A stretch of 64,000 nt of DNA from Piper betle (lineage: Eukaryota > Streptophyta > Magnoliopsida > Piperales > Piperaceae). The DNA lies in NCBI GenBank assembly GCA_033002965.1, contig JAURVB010013248.1:62001-126000 (forward strand), read 5' to 3'. The notes below the pieces were generated by a model, which saw only the letters and a list, made by a program, of their open reading frames with translations, was not told the origin of the DNA and made no database searches. The position numbers and the translations under genes are program-made. The first letter of the stretch is position 1; each line of letters opens with the position of its first letter. Below, in pieces: positions 1 to 11,568 of the stretch.

Positions 1-600
1 TAATAAAAACTTAATTCGATCCCTATTCGATTCAAGTTTTTATTACAAAAAATAAATAAAATAAAATAATTTCGTAATAAAATCTTAACTCTATCCCGAC
101 TTGAGTCAATATTACGAAATAAAATTTTTTTAAAAAAATAATTTTGTAATAAAAACTTAACTCGAGTTGGGACAGAGTCATATAACGAAATAATTTTTTT
201 AAAAATAAAATAATTTCATAATAAAAACTTGACTCGATCCCGTGGGACTCAAGTCAATATTACAAAATTAGTATATTTTTAAAAAATTTATTTCGTAATA
301 TTGACTCGAGTGGGGATCGAGTTAAATTTTTATTATAAAATTATTTTATTTTTAGTATTTATTTTGTAATAAAAATTTGACTCGATCAGGACTCGAGTCA
401 ATATTATGAATATTTTTTGAAATATAAAATAAATTTGTAATAAAAACCTGACTCGATCTCGAATCGTGTCAATAGTATGAAATTATTTTTTAAAAAAAAT
501 AATTTTGTAATAAAATCTTGACTCAATTTCGATTCGAGTCAATCGTATAAAATAATTTATTTTTAAAAAAAATTATTTCGTAATAAAATTTTTCCCGGTT
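1..600. repeat. AT-rich tandem array, about 72-bp hairpin-forming units
   Basis: About eight diverged head-to-tail units start near 1, 75, 143, 218, 295, 367, 438 and 508. Each carries TAATAAAAACTTGACTCGAT, a short spacer, then a GAGTCAATATTACG-like arm, followed by an A/T tract. Because CGTAATA/TATTACG and TTGACTCGA/TCGAGTCAA are complementary, each unit is a dyad and could fold into a hairpin. The unit at about 295-366 reads in the opposite orientation. From about 600 to 790 the sequence becomes a degenerate extension with scattered GACTCG and GACCCG motifs. No coding potential was seen. Confidence 0.75.
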
Positions 601-1067
601 CTATGACTGCGTATCAATAGTAAGTAAATTTTACCTAGTTCTTGTCTCAGCCTCGACTAGAGTAAAGTAAATCAATAATTGACTCCGTTTCGACTCGACT
701 TAATTAAAATTGACCCGATATCGACTTGTGGCTGTTAATAAAAAAATAACTCGGTCTCGATAGTAGTTAATATTCTTATAATATTTAAGTAAATCAGAAA
801 CAAGACCCAGTGGATCCATCTTATATAACTTTCTTGTACATGATGAATACAAGTACAAACTTACAAGTTACAAAAAGTGTGAAATTTGTTTAAAGCAAAT
901 AACAATTCATGGTAACAAGTTACAAATTCAGAGCTATCATAGTCGTTCTGCATCACTGCTTTGACAATCGCCATCACTATGCCGACGCCCCTGAATAGAC
1001 TCCATGACTCCCACTTTCAGATGGAACAATTTTTTCCTATATATTTAAAAACAAAACATGGAAATTA

Positions 1068-1070
<3 letters not shown>

Positions 1071-1115
<45 letters not shown>
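1071..1115. repeat. (AT)n microsatellite
   Basis: An uninterrupted AT dinucleotide run of about 45 bp just beyond the 3' end of the FAR1-like remnant. Confidence 0.95.
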
Positions 1116-1120
<5 letters not shown>

Positions 1121-1134
1121 AACATCAAAAGAAG

Positions 1135-2759
1135 GGTTGATTAGGCAACATTTCCATGATACAATTGCAGGGCAAGTGCGTTTATCATGCCCAATTCCCC
1201 GTTGATTACACCCATGGCATAGCTTATCTTTTCCCAAAGGGTCCATTGTAAGTTATTTACCACTCTTCCATCTTTTACCACTTCCTTTTGTCTTTGATTG
1301 TGCATGTGGATGGACTTATATTCCATGATGTAGTTGTATTCCATGATGCCGATCATCTACCACATTTTCATATGCTTCTTTTGCCTCGTTCAATCTCTGT
1401 CTTTTGATTGCTCTCTCATATATATGTATAAACTCTATGAGGCTATTTTTTGTTCACATACTTTGAGTAAAATGAGTTTTGAGATTCACTTCGTTGTGAA
1501 CTTCTTATACCAGCTAAAAATATACCTTTGCTATACACAGGCACCCAAGCATGACGAATTGCATATATGGATTTCAACCACTCATTTCCCTCTACGCAAT
1601 TGTCTTTCATTAGTTCAATCCATTGTGATTCAAATATTTCTTCGTTTTCCGCCTCATAAATTAAACTGTGAAATTGCTCATAAAACTCCTTCCTGTGAGC
1701 AATTGCACCTAATTTTCAGTCTCCTTCTTAAGGATATGCAAAATGCAAAGACGATGATATGTTGAAAGAAATATCAATTTAATTGCTTTATCCATTACCG
1801 GATCTTGGTCAGTAACAATTGCCCCGGAATGCCTTCCATCTATACATTTTAAAAATGTTTCAAAAAGCCACACAAACGATTTTATCTTCTCATTACACAA
1901 AAATGCACATCCACATATAATTGTTTGCCTGTGATGGTTTACGCCGGTGAATGGGGCAAAAACAAGTGAATCTTCCCTCATCATCTTTCTCGAAAAAGTT
2001 GATAATTTTTTCTTGCAATTTCATCCGCCCGAAAGCAATGCTTTAATCTTCCCTCATCATCTACTTCATAGCAATAAAAAAAGGAGTCATTCATCTCTTT
2101 CAATTCCTCGAAATGTTCCATCAATAATTGGGCATCAATTTCTTTTATCTCTTTTTATATTTTGTCTACACATTTCTAATATCTTTCTCTGTACAACCAA
2201 TATTTTCTGCCCCACCTGCTTCAATTTATAGCACAGACATTAGTTGAGAAGTTTTTATGTTAGCCTCTCTCAATTGGTTAATCAAATTTTGGTGCACACT
2301 TATAACATGCCTATGTGACCTGAGAAATTGAATTTTTGATGGTGTAAGGAGTGCATGGCTATGTCCTTCTTAGAAATACATGACATTCCATGTGCCCTCT
2401 TTATTCTTAGTTACCCTGATGCTTGCTTGACAACCTTCTCTTATTATAGGATGAGTTCTCTTTTTTCCTTTGTCAGGTATTTCTCTTTTTTGCTCATCTT
2501 CTTTGATATGACCTTCTTTAGAACACACGAATACTTGCGACCATAACTCTTTTGTTCTCCTATGATAATTTTTACTATGTTTACGTATATCAAAACCGGT
2601 CATTTTTGAATAACTGCTATATAAATTGAGTGCATCATCCAAACAATCAAATTGCATTCCAACCTTCGGTTTGAACTCATCTTCTACAATAGGATAAATT
2701 GTTGTAATATTTTTGCATATTTCTTCTTCCTTGTATGCTTTATCTTGAAGCATGTCCAT
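1135..2759 (-). pseudogene. FAR1/FHY3-related (Mutator-like transposase derived) remnant
   Basis: Fragments in FAR1-family order read on the minus strand. At 2759-2370 is a FAR1 DNA-binding (WRKY-GCM1-like) zinc finger with a VFVCSKEG cysteine and EGCQAS. Its last ligands (a GHSH-like HxH) follow a premature stop near 2369. At about 2300-2240 the family's SHRHV stretch is readable and ends in another stop. At 1984-1709 is the MULE transposase core with FAPFTGVNHHRQ, FVWLFETFLKC and GAIVTDQDPVM. At about 1690-1430 the C-terminal half of that domain continues in other frames. Near 1246-1177 is a C-terminal zinc knuckle, CHGCNQRGIGHDKRTC. Several stops and frame changes mean no full protein can be made as read, and I did not find a SWIM zinc finger. 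Domesticated FAR1 genes and autonomous Mutator elements share this layout, so either origin is possible. Confidence 0.8.
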
Positions 2760-3049
2760 TCTTTAAAAAATATAAAATTTATAAAAACTAAGAATATTTT
2801 CAATTAAAATAAATGTAGTAAACATGCTTCAGTTAAGTCAAAGTATCTTTAAAGGCTTAACTCTAACCTGATTTTCGTATTCCAAAAGATGTATTTTTTG
2901 CGACCTCAACTCAATGTGACCTGAAAAATATAAATTTAGTGTCAAATATAAATACATGCCATGGAAGCCCGTTAAAAAAAAAATTAAATTTAAGGTTTAA
3001 AACTAGAACACTCATGCGCGACCGAGTTAATTTTTTTTTTACTCTAGTC

Positions 3050-3820
3050 GGGACGACGACGGCGGGTGATTGCGGGGCCGCGACTGAGGTCGTCGGACAT
3101 GCGAGCAGGGGGGCCGCGGCCGAATGTGGGCGCAGGGTGGTGAGGGGCTAGGCAAGGGGTAGTGGGGGGCGCGGGCGGATGGGGTGCAGGTGGCGAGGGG
3201 CAGGGCAAAGGGCAGTGGGGGCGTGGCAAGTTTGGGAAGGGCAAGGGAGGGAGGGGTGGCAGGGGGCGGGGGTCGGCGAGGGGGTGGGGGGCAGGGGCCG
3301 GGTGACGGTGGTGGGGGCGGGGTGCGACAGGTTTGGGGAGGCAGGGGAGGGAGGGGTAGGGGGCTGGGGGAGGGGCGGGGCAGGGGCTCGGACATGGGCC
3401 GCTCGCGGTGGCGGGGGCAGGGGCCGCGGGTTTGGGGAGGGAAGGCGGGGGGGCAGGGGAGGGAAGGCAGGGGGGCAGGGGCGGGAGATGGCGGGGCGGG
3501 GGTAGGGGTGGGGTGTGGCCTATGAGGGGAGACAGGGGAGGGAGGGGCGGCACGGGGCAGGGGAGGGAAGGCAGGGGCAGGGGCGGGGGTAGGGGCCGAC
3601 GAGGGCGGCAGACGGCGGCGGGGGCGGGGTGGGGTGCGGCCAGTGTGGGGAGACAAGGGAGGGGAGGGGTGGCATGGGGGCAGGGGAGGGAGGCAAGGGG
3701 GCAGGGGAGAGGCAGGGGGCCCGAATACGGCGGGGCGGGGGTAGGGGCAATGGGGGCGGGGGCAGGGTGCGACGGGGGCGGCAGGTTGGGGGAGGGGTTA
3801 GTGGCTGGGGGGGGCGGTAA
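3050..3820. repeat. Extreme G-rich, strand-asymmetric low-complexity tract
   Basis: Nearly 800 bp built from GGGG, GGCAGGGG and GGGAGGGG blocks with very little C on the plus strand, flanked by AT-rich DNA. Short phrases such as GGCAGGGGAGGGAGGGG recur without a fixed period. Long glycine/arginine-rich (plus) or proline-rich (minus) reading frames cross it in several phases at once, which is expected of such composition and is not evidence of a gene. Its many G-runs could form G-quadruplexes. Confidence 0.85.
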
Positions 3821-3883
3821 ATTAAGATCTGGGCCGTCGGATTTCGATCTGATGGTCCTGGATCAAAAGCGCTACTGATGCGC

Positions 3884-3907
3884 TGCGTTTTTACGCAGTG
3901 TACAGTA

Positions 3908-3962
<55 letters not shown>
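3884..3962. repeat. Short hairpin followed by (TA)n microsatellite
   Basis: CTGCGTTTTTACGCAG at about 3884-3899 is a 6-bp inverted repeat. It is followed at 3910-3962 by an uninterrupted TA run. It marks the abrupt edge of the G-rich block. I could not match it to a known element terminus. Confidence 0.7.
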
Positions 3963-3964
<2 letters not shown>

Positions 3965-4372
3965 CTCTAGAATCAGTCCTTGAATCACCCGATTCAATCG
4001 ATCCATAAACGATTCATGAATCACACTCTTACCAGATTTAATATATTTTAATATTTGATAACTATATAACAGATAAATATACAATCTATATAAAATAATA
4101 TCCTTATTACTTGCGTTTTCACCCTATCTAAGATATTGACTACTTAAAAGTTGATAAAATATATTTAAGGATTCATTATTTGATAATCAAATATAATTTG
4201 ACAAAAAGATTTATTTCAATATTATTTTTACTTGGATTTTATTAATTTCCACATACACATATATGCAATCTTATTAAATTTATCGATTTAAAATTAGCCA
4301 TGAATCTGTTTGAATGGGTTCGATTCAAAGTTTCGAAAAATTTGATTCAATTACCAATTTTCACAAAAATGC

Positions 4373-4690
4373 TTCGTATTGGTGTTGGTATCTCGATTAG
4401 ATTCATGTAAATGTTTGTGATTTTTTGATCGGAAATGGTGAAGAGCATGAATTTATTTGATGTCTAATTATCTGTTATGATAACCGTGTCAGTGCTTAGA
4501 GCATGAATTTTCCAGCGGAGGTGGTGAGGAATGATGTGAAAGTTCATTAGGAGCAATTCGGTGCCTCAATTGCAACTCTGTTGATGTTCCTGATTTTATT
4601 TTTTCCATTGAAATTTATTTGATGCCTTATAAGAAGAACCATGTTAATGTTTTAAGGAATGATGTGAAAGTTTTATTAAAATATGACTTT
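4373..4690. repeat. Minisatellite units upstream of the ILR1-like gene
   Basis: Two to four diverged copies of the family that fills intron 1 of the gene downstream. Shared phrases are GAGCATGAATTT, GGTGAGGAATGATGTGAAAG and GAACCATGTTAATG. The stretch 4691-5240, up to the promoter, is AT-rich and shows no gene, only a short TA run near 4783-4801. Confidence 0.7.
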
Positions 4691-5248
4691 TTCTCTTTCT
4701 GCATGTTAGGTGATCATTTATACTTTTCTTTTGCATTTTTCTTACGGAGAAAAAATTATTCTACAAATATAATTTTAGTGATTATATATATATATATATA
4801 CATATCACATCATAATTTTAAATACTTAATGATGTACTTATTTTTTAGGCAGTACATAATATATTTAATTTAATCAAGTTAAATAGGTTGAATTATATTT
4901 TACAATTATTATAAAAATAATTTATTAAATATTTAATATATATTATTATTAATATTTTATTAAAAACCAATTAAAATATCAAAATTTTTAACAGTACAAA
5001 AACTTGAATAATATGTTGTTTAAAAACAATACATGGTATACTTGGTAAAACCTATTAGTTATATAGCATAGAATGATTTTTTTCTTCTCCTTCTTTCTCA
5101 CCATTTTTCTCGCCTGTGATTAATTATGATCTCATATATAATAATTTAATTATAATATAAAATTCTTAATAAATATAATTAATTAATTATTAATTTAATT
5201 TTAAATATTATTAATTAATGTAAATATAGTTTTCGGCGGATAATAATC

Positions 5249-5260
5249 TATATATAAATA
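5249..5260 (+). promoter_or_regulatory. Putative TATA box of the ILR1-like gene
   Basis: TATATATAAATA lies about 70 bp before the chosen ATG at 5324, so transcription would start near 5280. Out-of-frame ATGs at 5275 and 5281 lie at or just upstream of that point. If included in the transcript they would open an overlapping upstream frame. Confidence 0.45.
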
Positions 5261-5323
5261 TTTAGGCTTCCACGGTGGTGATGGCGGCGGCGACTACTGA
5301 TTCCTCCACCACCCACCACAAAG

Positions 5324-8300
5324 ATGGCGCCTTTCTATCCATCCCTCCATCTTCTCCTCTTCCTCTTCCTCATCCCTCTCCCTGGCCATGCCGGCGACCA
5401 TCCCTACTCCGACCTCCTCTCCCGCGCCGGCTCCGACGCCGACTGGCTGCTCTCCGTCCGGCGGCGGCTCCACGAGCACCCGGAGCTCAGCTTCCAGGAG
5501 TTCAACACCAGCCTGCTCATTCGCCGCGAGCTCGACCTCATGGGCGTGCCCTACTCCCACCCTTTCGCCGGCACCGGCGTCGTCGCGCAGGTCGGTGACG
5601 GGTCTCGCCCCGTCGTCGCGCTTCGGGCGGACATGGACGCGCTGCCGTTGCAGGTAATACCGCCGTTTTTTCTTTTTCGTTTTGGAGAAATTTTGTTGCC
5701 TCTTTCGTTGCAAGAAGGTGGAGGCCGTGCGAGAAGTTTCGATCTTTGGAGGTTTCAGATTTTTTACCGTTACCATGTTTGATGCTAAAAGCGTGAGCTT
5801 TTGGTTGGAAGTGGTGTGAGAATGATGTGAAAGTTCATCGAAATTGTTGATGTCATGATTTGAAGCATGTTGATACTCTGAAATTTTTGATGGGGAATGG
5901 TGGGGGATGATGTGAAAGTCTTATCGAAGTTATTGGGGTCGTCATTGATGACAACAATGACAATGCTTAAAGGCATAAGTTTTGGTTGGAAGTTGCAAGG
6001 AATGATGTGAAAATTTATCTGAATGATTTCCATGGTGATATTCAAAGCATGAATTTTCGATTGGAAGTGGTGAGGAATGATATGATAATTCATCAAATTT
6101 ATTTTCGTTTAGAACCATGTTGAGGCTTAAAGCACGGGTTTTTGGCTGGAAGCGGTGAGGAATAATGAGGAAATTTTATCCAATTTACTGATGTCTCGAT
6201 TAGGACCGTGTCTATGCTTCTAGCAAAAACTTTGATTGAAAGTGGGGGGAATGATGTGAATGTTTGTCGAAATCATTGATGTTGATTCTTAAAGCATGGA
6301 TTTTTAATTGGAAGTGGTGTGGAATTAGAGTTTGTCAAGATTTTTATGTCCTCGATGAGAACTATGTCAATGCTTAAAGCATAAATTTTCGATTGAAAGT
6401 TGCGAGGAATTATATGAACGTTTGTCAAAATTATTCATTTCTTGATCAGAACCATGTAAGTGCGTAGTTCATAATTTTTTTTAAGGAATGATGTGAAAGT
6501 TAACATAATTGTTGGGTCTGGAGTCTGGAAGAAAACCATGTCTATGTTTAAAAGCATGAATTTTGGACGCAAAAGTTTTATCCAAAATTATTGGGATCTT
6601 GATTATAATTATGCCAATGCTTAAAGAATGAATTTTCAATTAAAAGTAGTGACAAAGGATTTGGAAGTTTATTAATTTGAGCAATAATATTGTTAGATTG
6701 GTTAGCTCATAAATGTTTTGAGTGGAAGGGCTGATTAGCTGGAGGGGACTTTGAGATGGCCTATCTGTTTATTAAAGTTTGATGATTTCACAATTTGTAC
6801 TTTGGTATGGAGTACAATTTAGATATATGAAGAGGAATCTCCTCTCCAACTGGGAATAAGGTGAAAGAATGAGAAGAAGATGGTGATGATGATGTAGGAA
6901 GCTGAAATTGATATTGGAAAATGCAATGTTTGAAAGACTTCATATACTGGTCCTCCAGTCATGTTATTGTCATCCCACTGTGTGCAGCATGTTAAAGCAT
7001 GAATTTTTATTACAATTTGGGAGAAGTGAGAATGGATATAAACGGTTCAAGCATAGATACTGCAAGAGTTGTTACCTTATTAGTATTGGTTGAAGTATTA
7101 CTGGTACTAAGTTAAGTCCATGATAGGGTCACGTGTAAATTATCTTAAATCATGCTTCCGAATCTTGTATTCAATTGAGCCACTCCCAATTGCTTCCCAT
7201 AACACTTGGGCACAGCATCCATTATAAAAGAGGGGCATAAAGTGTACTTGATAAAATTACCTCTGCTTCTAACATCATCCATGAGTGGGTAGGATGGCAG
7301 TATAAGATCCATATCTGTGACACAGATTTATATGGAAGGATGAAGATGATGGTACCTAGGTTGGTTCTTTGGTCAGATTTTTCTAGGTTCTGATGGTAGT
7401 TCATGTTTATTGTTGCCATTTAGTGTTTCTATCTGAGAGGGTGGAGAATCTCATGAGGTATCCTCTTGCTTTTTATGTTCATTAAGTTATTGGACCTCTG
7501 ACAGTTATGATGTTTGGTTTTGGTTAATTAAAATGATTGCAGGAACTGGTGGAGTGGGAGCATAAGAGTAAGATCAATGGTAAAATGCATGCTTGTGGCC
7601 ATGATGTACACGTCACAATGCTCCTAGGAGCTGCAAAGCTGCTGAGTCAGCGGAAAGATAAACTCAAGGTTCTCTATTTTTATTTGTGCAATGGCATCTA
7701 TTTTCTTGTAGCTGATTTAGTAGATAAATTGTTTTGAGTTTTATTTAAATTGTTTGTCAAAGTAGGGCTTCTACTCATCTAATTTGACTAACACCGAATT
7801 TATATGCTAAATTGAATCCCTTGTGTATTTTGCAGTCAATTGTAGGTATCATATATAATGATCCAAGTGAAACATAAATATTAATGGATTAAATGTATTT
7901 TTTTTATAACTTTGTAGCTTTAAATATATGATTTTTGTGTCAGGTTAGAGCTGGTTGGCTGATAAGTGTTTATTGATGATTTAATGGAGTTGAGATTCAT
8001 TATTGTTAAATGAGGACGTATCCATTGTTTTTCGCAAATGACACTTTTTTCACTTTAAAGGAGTTATTTGGACAATAGCTATACTGGTTTGCTCAGTGTT
8101 GTTGTTCGAGAGGCCAAACGTTGGATATGAAGCTCAAATGAAAACTAGGTATTTGATGGTGGTGATAAACAAGGATGCCTGCCCCAAGTTTGCCCATATG
8201 CTAAGCCGCTGATTTTTGCTGATATGAAAAATTTGCAGATTGTAGAAAACCATTAGTCATTCATTATAGAGGACAAAAGGTATGGATGGAAGGATCAATA

Positions 8301-9949
8301 GATATCTAATAGTTGGCTGGACATTTGTTTATTTATATTAGTTACTAAAATGAGGAACTCACCTTCTATAGTCAACCTTTAGCATATCATAGATTCATAA
8401 TATGAAATGTTTGCTAGATTGCAGATAGAAATGTGGGAGTAAAGGGTGTATAATGGATAGTGGAAAGGATATTTGGTGTCTCTGCTATGTATATTTGTGG
8501 AGGTCCAATAAAACATGTCATCCCACACTTCCTACAAGCAACCTATCACTGTGCTTATTGGGCAGTAGCTCTGTCGAAAAAAAAACTAATTTGTTTTAGA
8601 GAACTCCATTTGTAAAGATCGATTTTTCCTTGATATGCGAGAATTGGCCCTGAATATGTAGAGTTCTTTTGTGGAACATGCTGGAAGAGGAAAGCTATAG
8701 AACCCGGGAAGCACTTTGTAGAATCCTTGAAAGCAGCCATGGAATTACCTTTTGAGAGAAGTGAATATAAACTTTGGATATCTTTGGTATCTATGTTAAC
8801 ATCCAGTGCACATATCTATCCTTTTTAGCAAACTTTCATAATTTTACAAAGTTCGACTGAGGTTTTATCAATTATACTTGTTTAAGGGAACAGTGAGGAT
8901 TCTTTTTCAACCAGCAGAAGAAGGTGGCGCTGGTGCTACTCACATGATTAAGGATGGTGCCCTTGATAAAGCGGAAGCTATTTTTGCTATGCACATTGAT
9001 GCAACTTCCCCCACTGGAACTGTCTCATCCCTTCCGGGGCCAGCATGTGCGGCTGTAAGCTGTTTTAGAGTGGTTCTTCGAGGACAAGGTGGACATGCTG
9101 CTGAGCCTCACTTAACAATTGATCCAGTGATAGCAACTTCCTTTTCAATTTTGGCACTGCAACAACTAATTTCAAGAGAATCAGATCCTCTCCAAAGCGA
9201 AGTATGCCTTTGCTACAGCTGTTCTATCGTATTCAAGCATATAGTTTGTAACTTATTCTGTTTATTTCACTGAATTGTAGGTTGTGTCTATCACATACTT
9301 ACACGGTGGTACATCCTTGAATGTCATTCCAGCTACTGTTGAATTTGGAGGTACTTTAAGGAGTCTGACCACGAAGGGGCTCCTGCGACTTCAGAAGAGG
9401 GTAAAAGAGGTAAATGCTGCTTCTTTTTCATTTCTATATCACCTACATCCATTTACCGGGATTGAAAATGTCCCGAGCATCTTTTGTAATATAGCAGGTC
9501 AAATCAGTTTCAGTTATGAACATTATGAGCACCTTTTGTATCGTAGCAATTATTTCTTGATGTATATCCACATGGACTGAACAGGTAGTAGAAAGACAAG
9601 CAGCCGTCCACAACTGCAAGGCTTTGGTGGATTTGGTAGAAGATGAACATCCAGTATATCCTGCTGTTAACAATGATGAGAAATTGTACAATTTTGCACA
9701 GAAGGTTGGAACAGCTGTGTTGGGTCCTCAGAATGTTAGGATGGGGAAAAAGGTGATGGCTGGTGAGGATTTTGCTTTCTACCAAGAAAAAATACCAGGT
9801 CTGATGCTAAACATAGGAATTCGTAACGAAGAACTGGGTGCTAAGTATTCACCACACTCCCCTCACTTTTTGTTGATGAAGGGGTTCTTCCTATCGGTGC
9901 TGCGCTGCACACTGCATTGGCAGAAGCCTATCTGAACGAGCATCAATAA
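5324..9949 (+). CDS. IAA-amino acid hydrolase ILR1-like (M20 peptidase family), five exons
   Basis: This family cleaves auxin-amino acid conjugates to release free IAA, normally in the ER lumen. Exons, all joined in phase 0 at GT-AG sites, are 5324-5653, 7543-7668, 8887-9201, 9281-9409 and 9585-9935 as read. Residues 1-24 look like a signal peptide ([14 protein letters not shown]). The family's metal ligands are visible: HACGHD (Cys128, His130), the PAEEGG glutamates (163/164), His188 in FAMHID, and the HSPHF histidines (391-394). AGEDFAFYQ is also present. Domain order and length match the family. A T5 run at 9867-9871 puts the last about 20 codons out of frame, giving a 416-residue product ending at 9935. 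One extra T would continue the expected [20 protein letters not shown] end to the stop at 9947-9949. Introns 1 and 2 are long (1889 and 1218 bp), and introns 3 and 4 short. Exon 1 is much GC-richer than the rest. Identity is certain at family level; the paralogue is not known. Confidence 0.93.
5787..7030. repeat. Minisatellite array in intron 1 (about 70-90-bp units)
   Basis: About eleven degenerate units lie between 5787 and 6675, with a straggler near 6988-7030. Each unit runs roughly GCATGAATTTTCGATTGGAA, GTGGTGAGGAATGATGTGAA, AGTTCATC, a short variable part, then GAACCATGTCAATGCTTAAA. Unit lengths vary by small deletions. The same family occurs upstream of the gene at 4373-4690. The remainder of introns 1 and 2 (7031-7542, 7669-8886) shows nothing recognisable. 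Confidence 0.8.
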
Positions 9950-11568
9950 TCATGGGTGTGCTTGTACATCTGTCATTTTTTTTACATAACTTTTGACTCA
10001 AAAACCTTCAATCATAATACAAAATGTCTGGCTCACTGTTTATTAGATGCCGACGGTACATTTGTTCATAAAATCAATCTCAATGGCTGCTGTTGTGTTT
10101 TGTCTTTCAGAGTGAAACTCATACAATTGGATTGTTTCACGGTGAAATTGGGCCTGACCCAATGCTGTTACCAGCATGAACAATATATTGTGGCTTCAGA
10201 GGATTGTACTCTTTTTCAGACAAATCTTAACTTAATGCTGTATAAGCTAAACTAATTAAGATTAGTTTTTTCAACATTACTTAGATCAAGATAAAGCAGA
10301 ATATGAAAGAGTAGCTAATTTGATTGCACTCATAATTTAGATTAGTGTAGTGACCCAGTATGTCATTTTTAGATTTTAAATTCTGCTTGTGTGAATGTCA
10401 TACTAGCCTGCATTTTTACTAAGCAAAACTCGAAAGGACGGTTGGAATCATAGTTGTAAAAATTGGAATCGGAATCGGTTTAAATCGGACAAGAATCGGT
10501 CTAATTGAATCGATCTAAATCGGTTATATATAATAATTTGACAACTCATAACATAAATATATAAAAATTAAATATTGATGTAATTTTGATATTATTGTGT
10601 GTATTATATTTTATGATATTTTTCATATTTTTTAGATTTTTTAAAATTATTTTTAATTAATTATTAGTTTTTACTAGGGTTAAATTCGGGTCAACTTTTA
10701 ATTACGAAAAAGCCACTCCTGCTCTTCACCCCTGCCGTCCCGCCCGGACTCCCCCTGCTGGCCCTGCCCCGCCTTGTCCCCCTCTCACATCTGCCCCGCC
10801 CCGCTACCCTAGTCCGGTCGGACTTGCCCCTCGCCGGCCTTGCCCCCCCCTCCCCTGCCTGCCCTGTCGGAGTGAAGGGGCAGAGTGGCGGCGGAGGGAG
10901 AACAAGGGGTATTTTTGTCATTATAAATTTTAAAATTTTATTTTACCCATTCATAAATAATTTATATAATATAAAATTAAGGGTATTTTAATAATTTATC
11001 CAAAACCGATTCTACCCATATTAGACGCGGATTTCACCCGATCCGATTCTAATCGGCCGATTTTTTCTAACGGTGGTTAAAATAGAGGAACGAAAGATTG
11101 TCAATGAGAAGGAAATTTTGTAACCTATGCTTGTATATCAATCTGTTTGCTTGCTACAAGTAAGGATGCCATACTATTTTGTTTTTCGGATATCCGACTT
11201 GGATGCAATTTTGATGAAGACATACTTAATCTGTTGGATTGCGAGTCTGGGTTTACAGATCATCCAATTTTGATGCAGACATATTTGGTCTGTTGAATTG
11301 TGAATCAGGGTCTACGGATCGTTGATAAATTTGGCCTGCACTTGGATTGTGTCGATAACATTAGTAAGGTAGTCAGGATTGATTATGGTTGTCTCAAATC
11401 CCTTGATCTTTCTCACTACATTTTTCTCTACTATAGCTGTTAAGTGCTCAAAACAGATAAAATAAATACATGGATGTAGTTTACAGATGCAATTATATCC
11501 TCACATTGATTTATTGTAATGGTGAATTATAACTAGTGACTGTTCTTTTGTAGATTGGGGGACAGTCT
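9950..11568. other. Spacer between ILR1-like gene and HIPP gene
   Basis: Outside the candidate transposon at 10440-11085 this stretch holds the 3' flank of the hydrolase gene and AT-rich DNA with no supported gene. A short GATGCA(G/A)ACATA...CTGTTG(G/A)ATTG phrase occurs twice (about 11200-11260 and 11272-11330) as a local direct repeat of about 75 bp. Confidence 0.6.
10440..11085. mobile_element. Candidate non-autonomous DNA transposon with ATCGG-rich ends
   Basis: The left side carries GTTGTAAAAATTGGAATCGG and further AATCGG repeats (about 10452-10525). The right side (about 11005-11080) carries the inverted counterpart, with CCGATTCTAATCGG and CCGATTTTTTCTAAC. Between them are an AT-rich part and a C-rich low-complexity island (about 10710-10890). 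Imperfect inverted ends of this kind are typical of plant hAT-like or Mutator-like non-autonomous repeats. I could not define a target-site duplication. The minus-strand ORF inside is only composition. Confidence 0.45.

Noticed and set aside
1..600. CRISPR-like regular repeats
   Set aside because: Units are contiguous, diverged and dyad-symmetric, without unique spacers, and the genome is a plant's.
3039..3656. 205-residue proline-rich ORF on the minus strand, and glycine-rich ORFs on the plus strand
   Set aside because: All frames of this one-sided G tract are open at once, and no start context, introns or family motif is present. Composition explains them.
5275..5598. Overlapping ORFs with other starts in exon 1 of the hydrolase
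   Set aside because: Out of frame with the M20 domain. The ATG at 5324 gives a signal peptide and the conserved protein.
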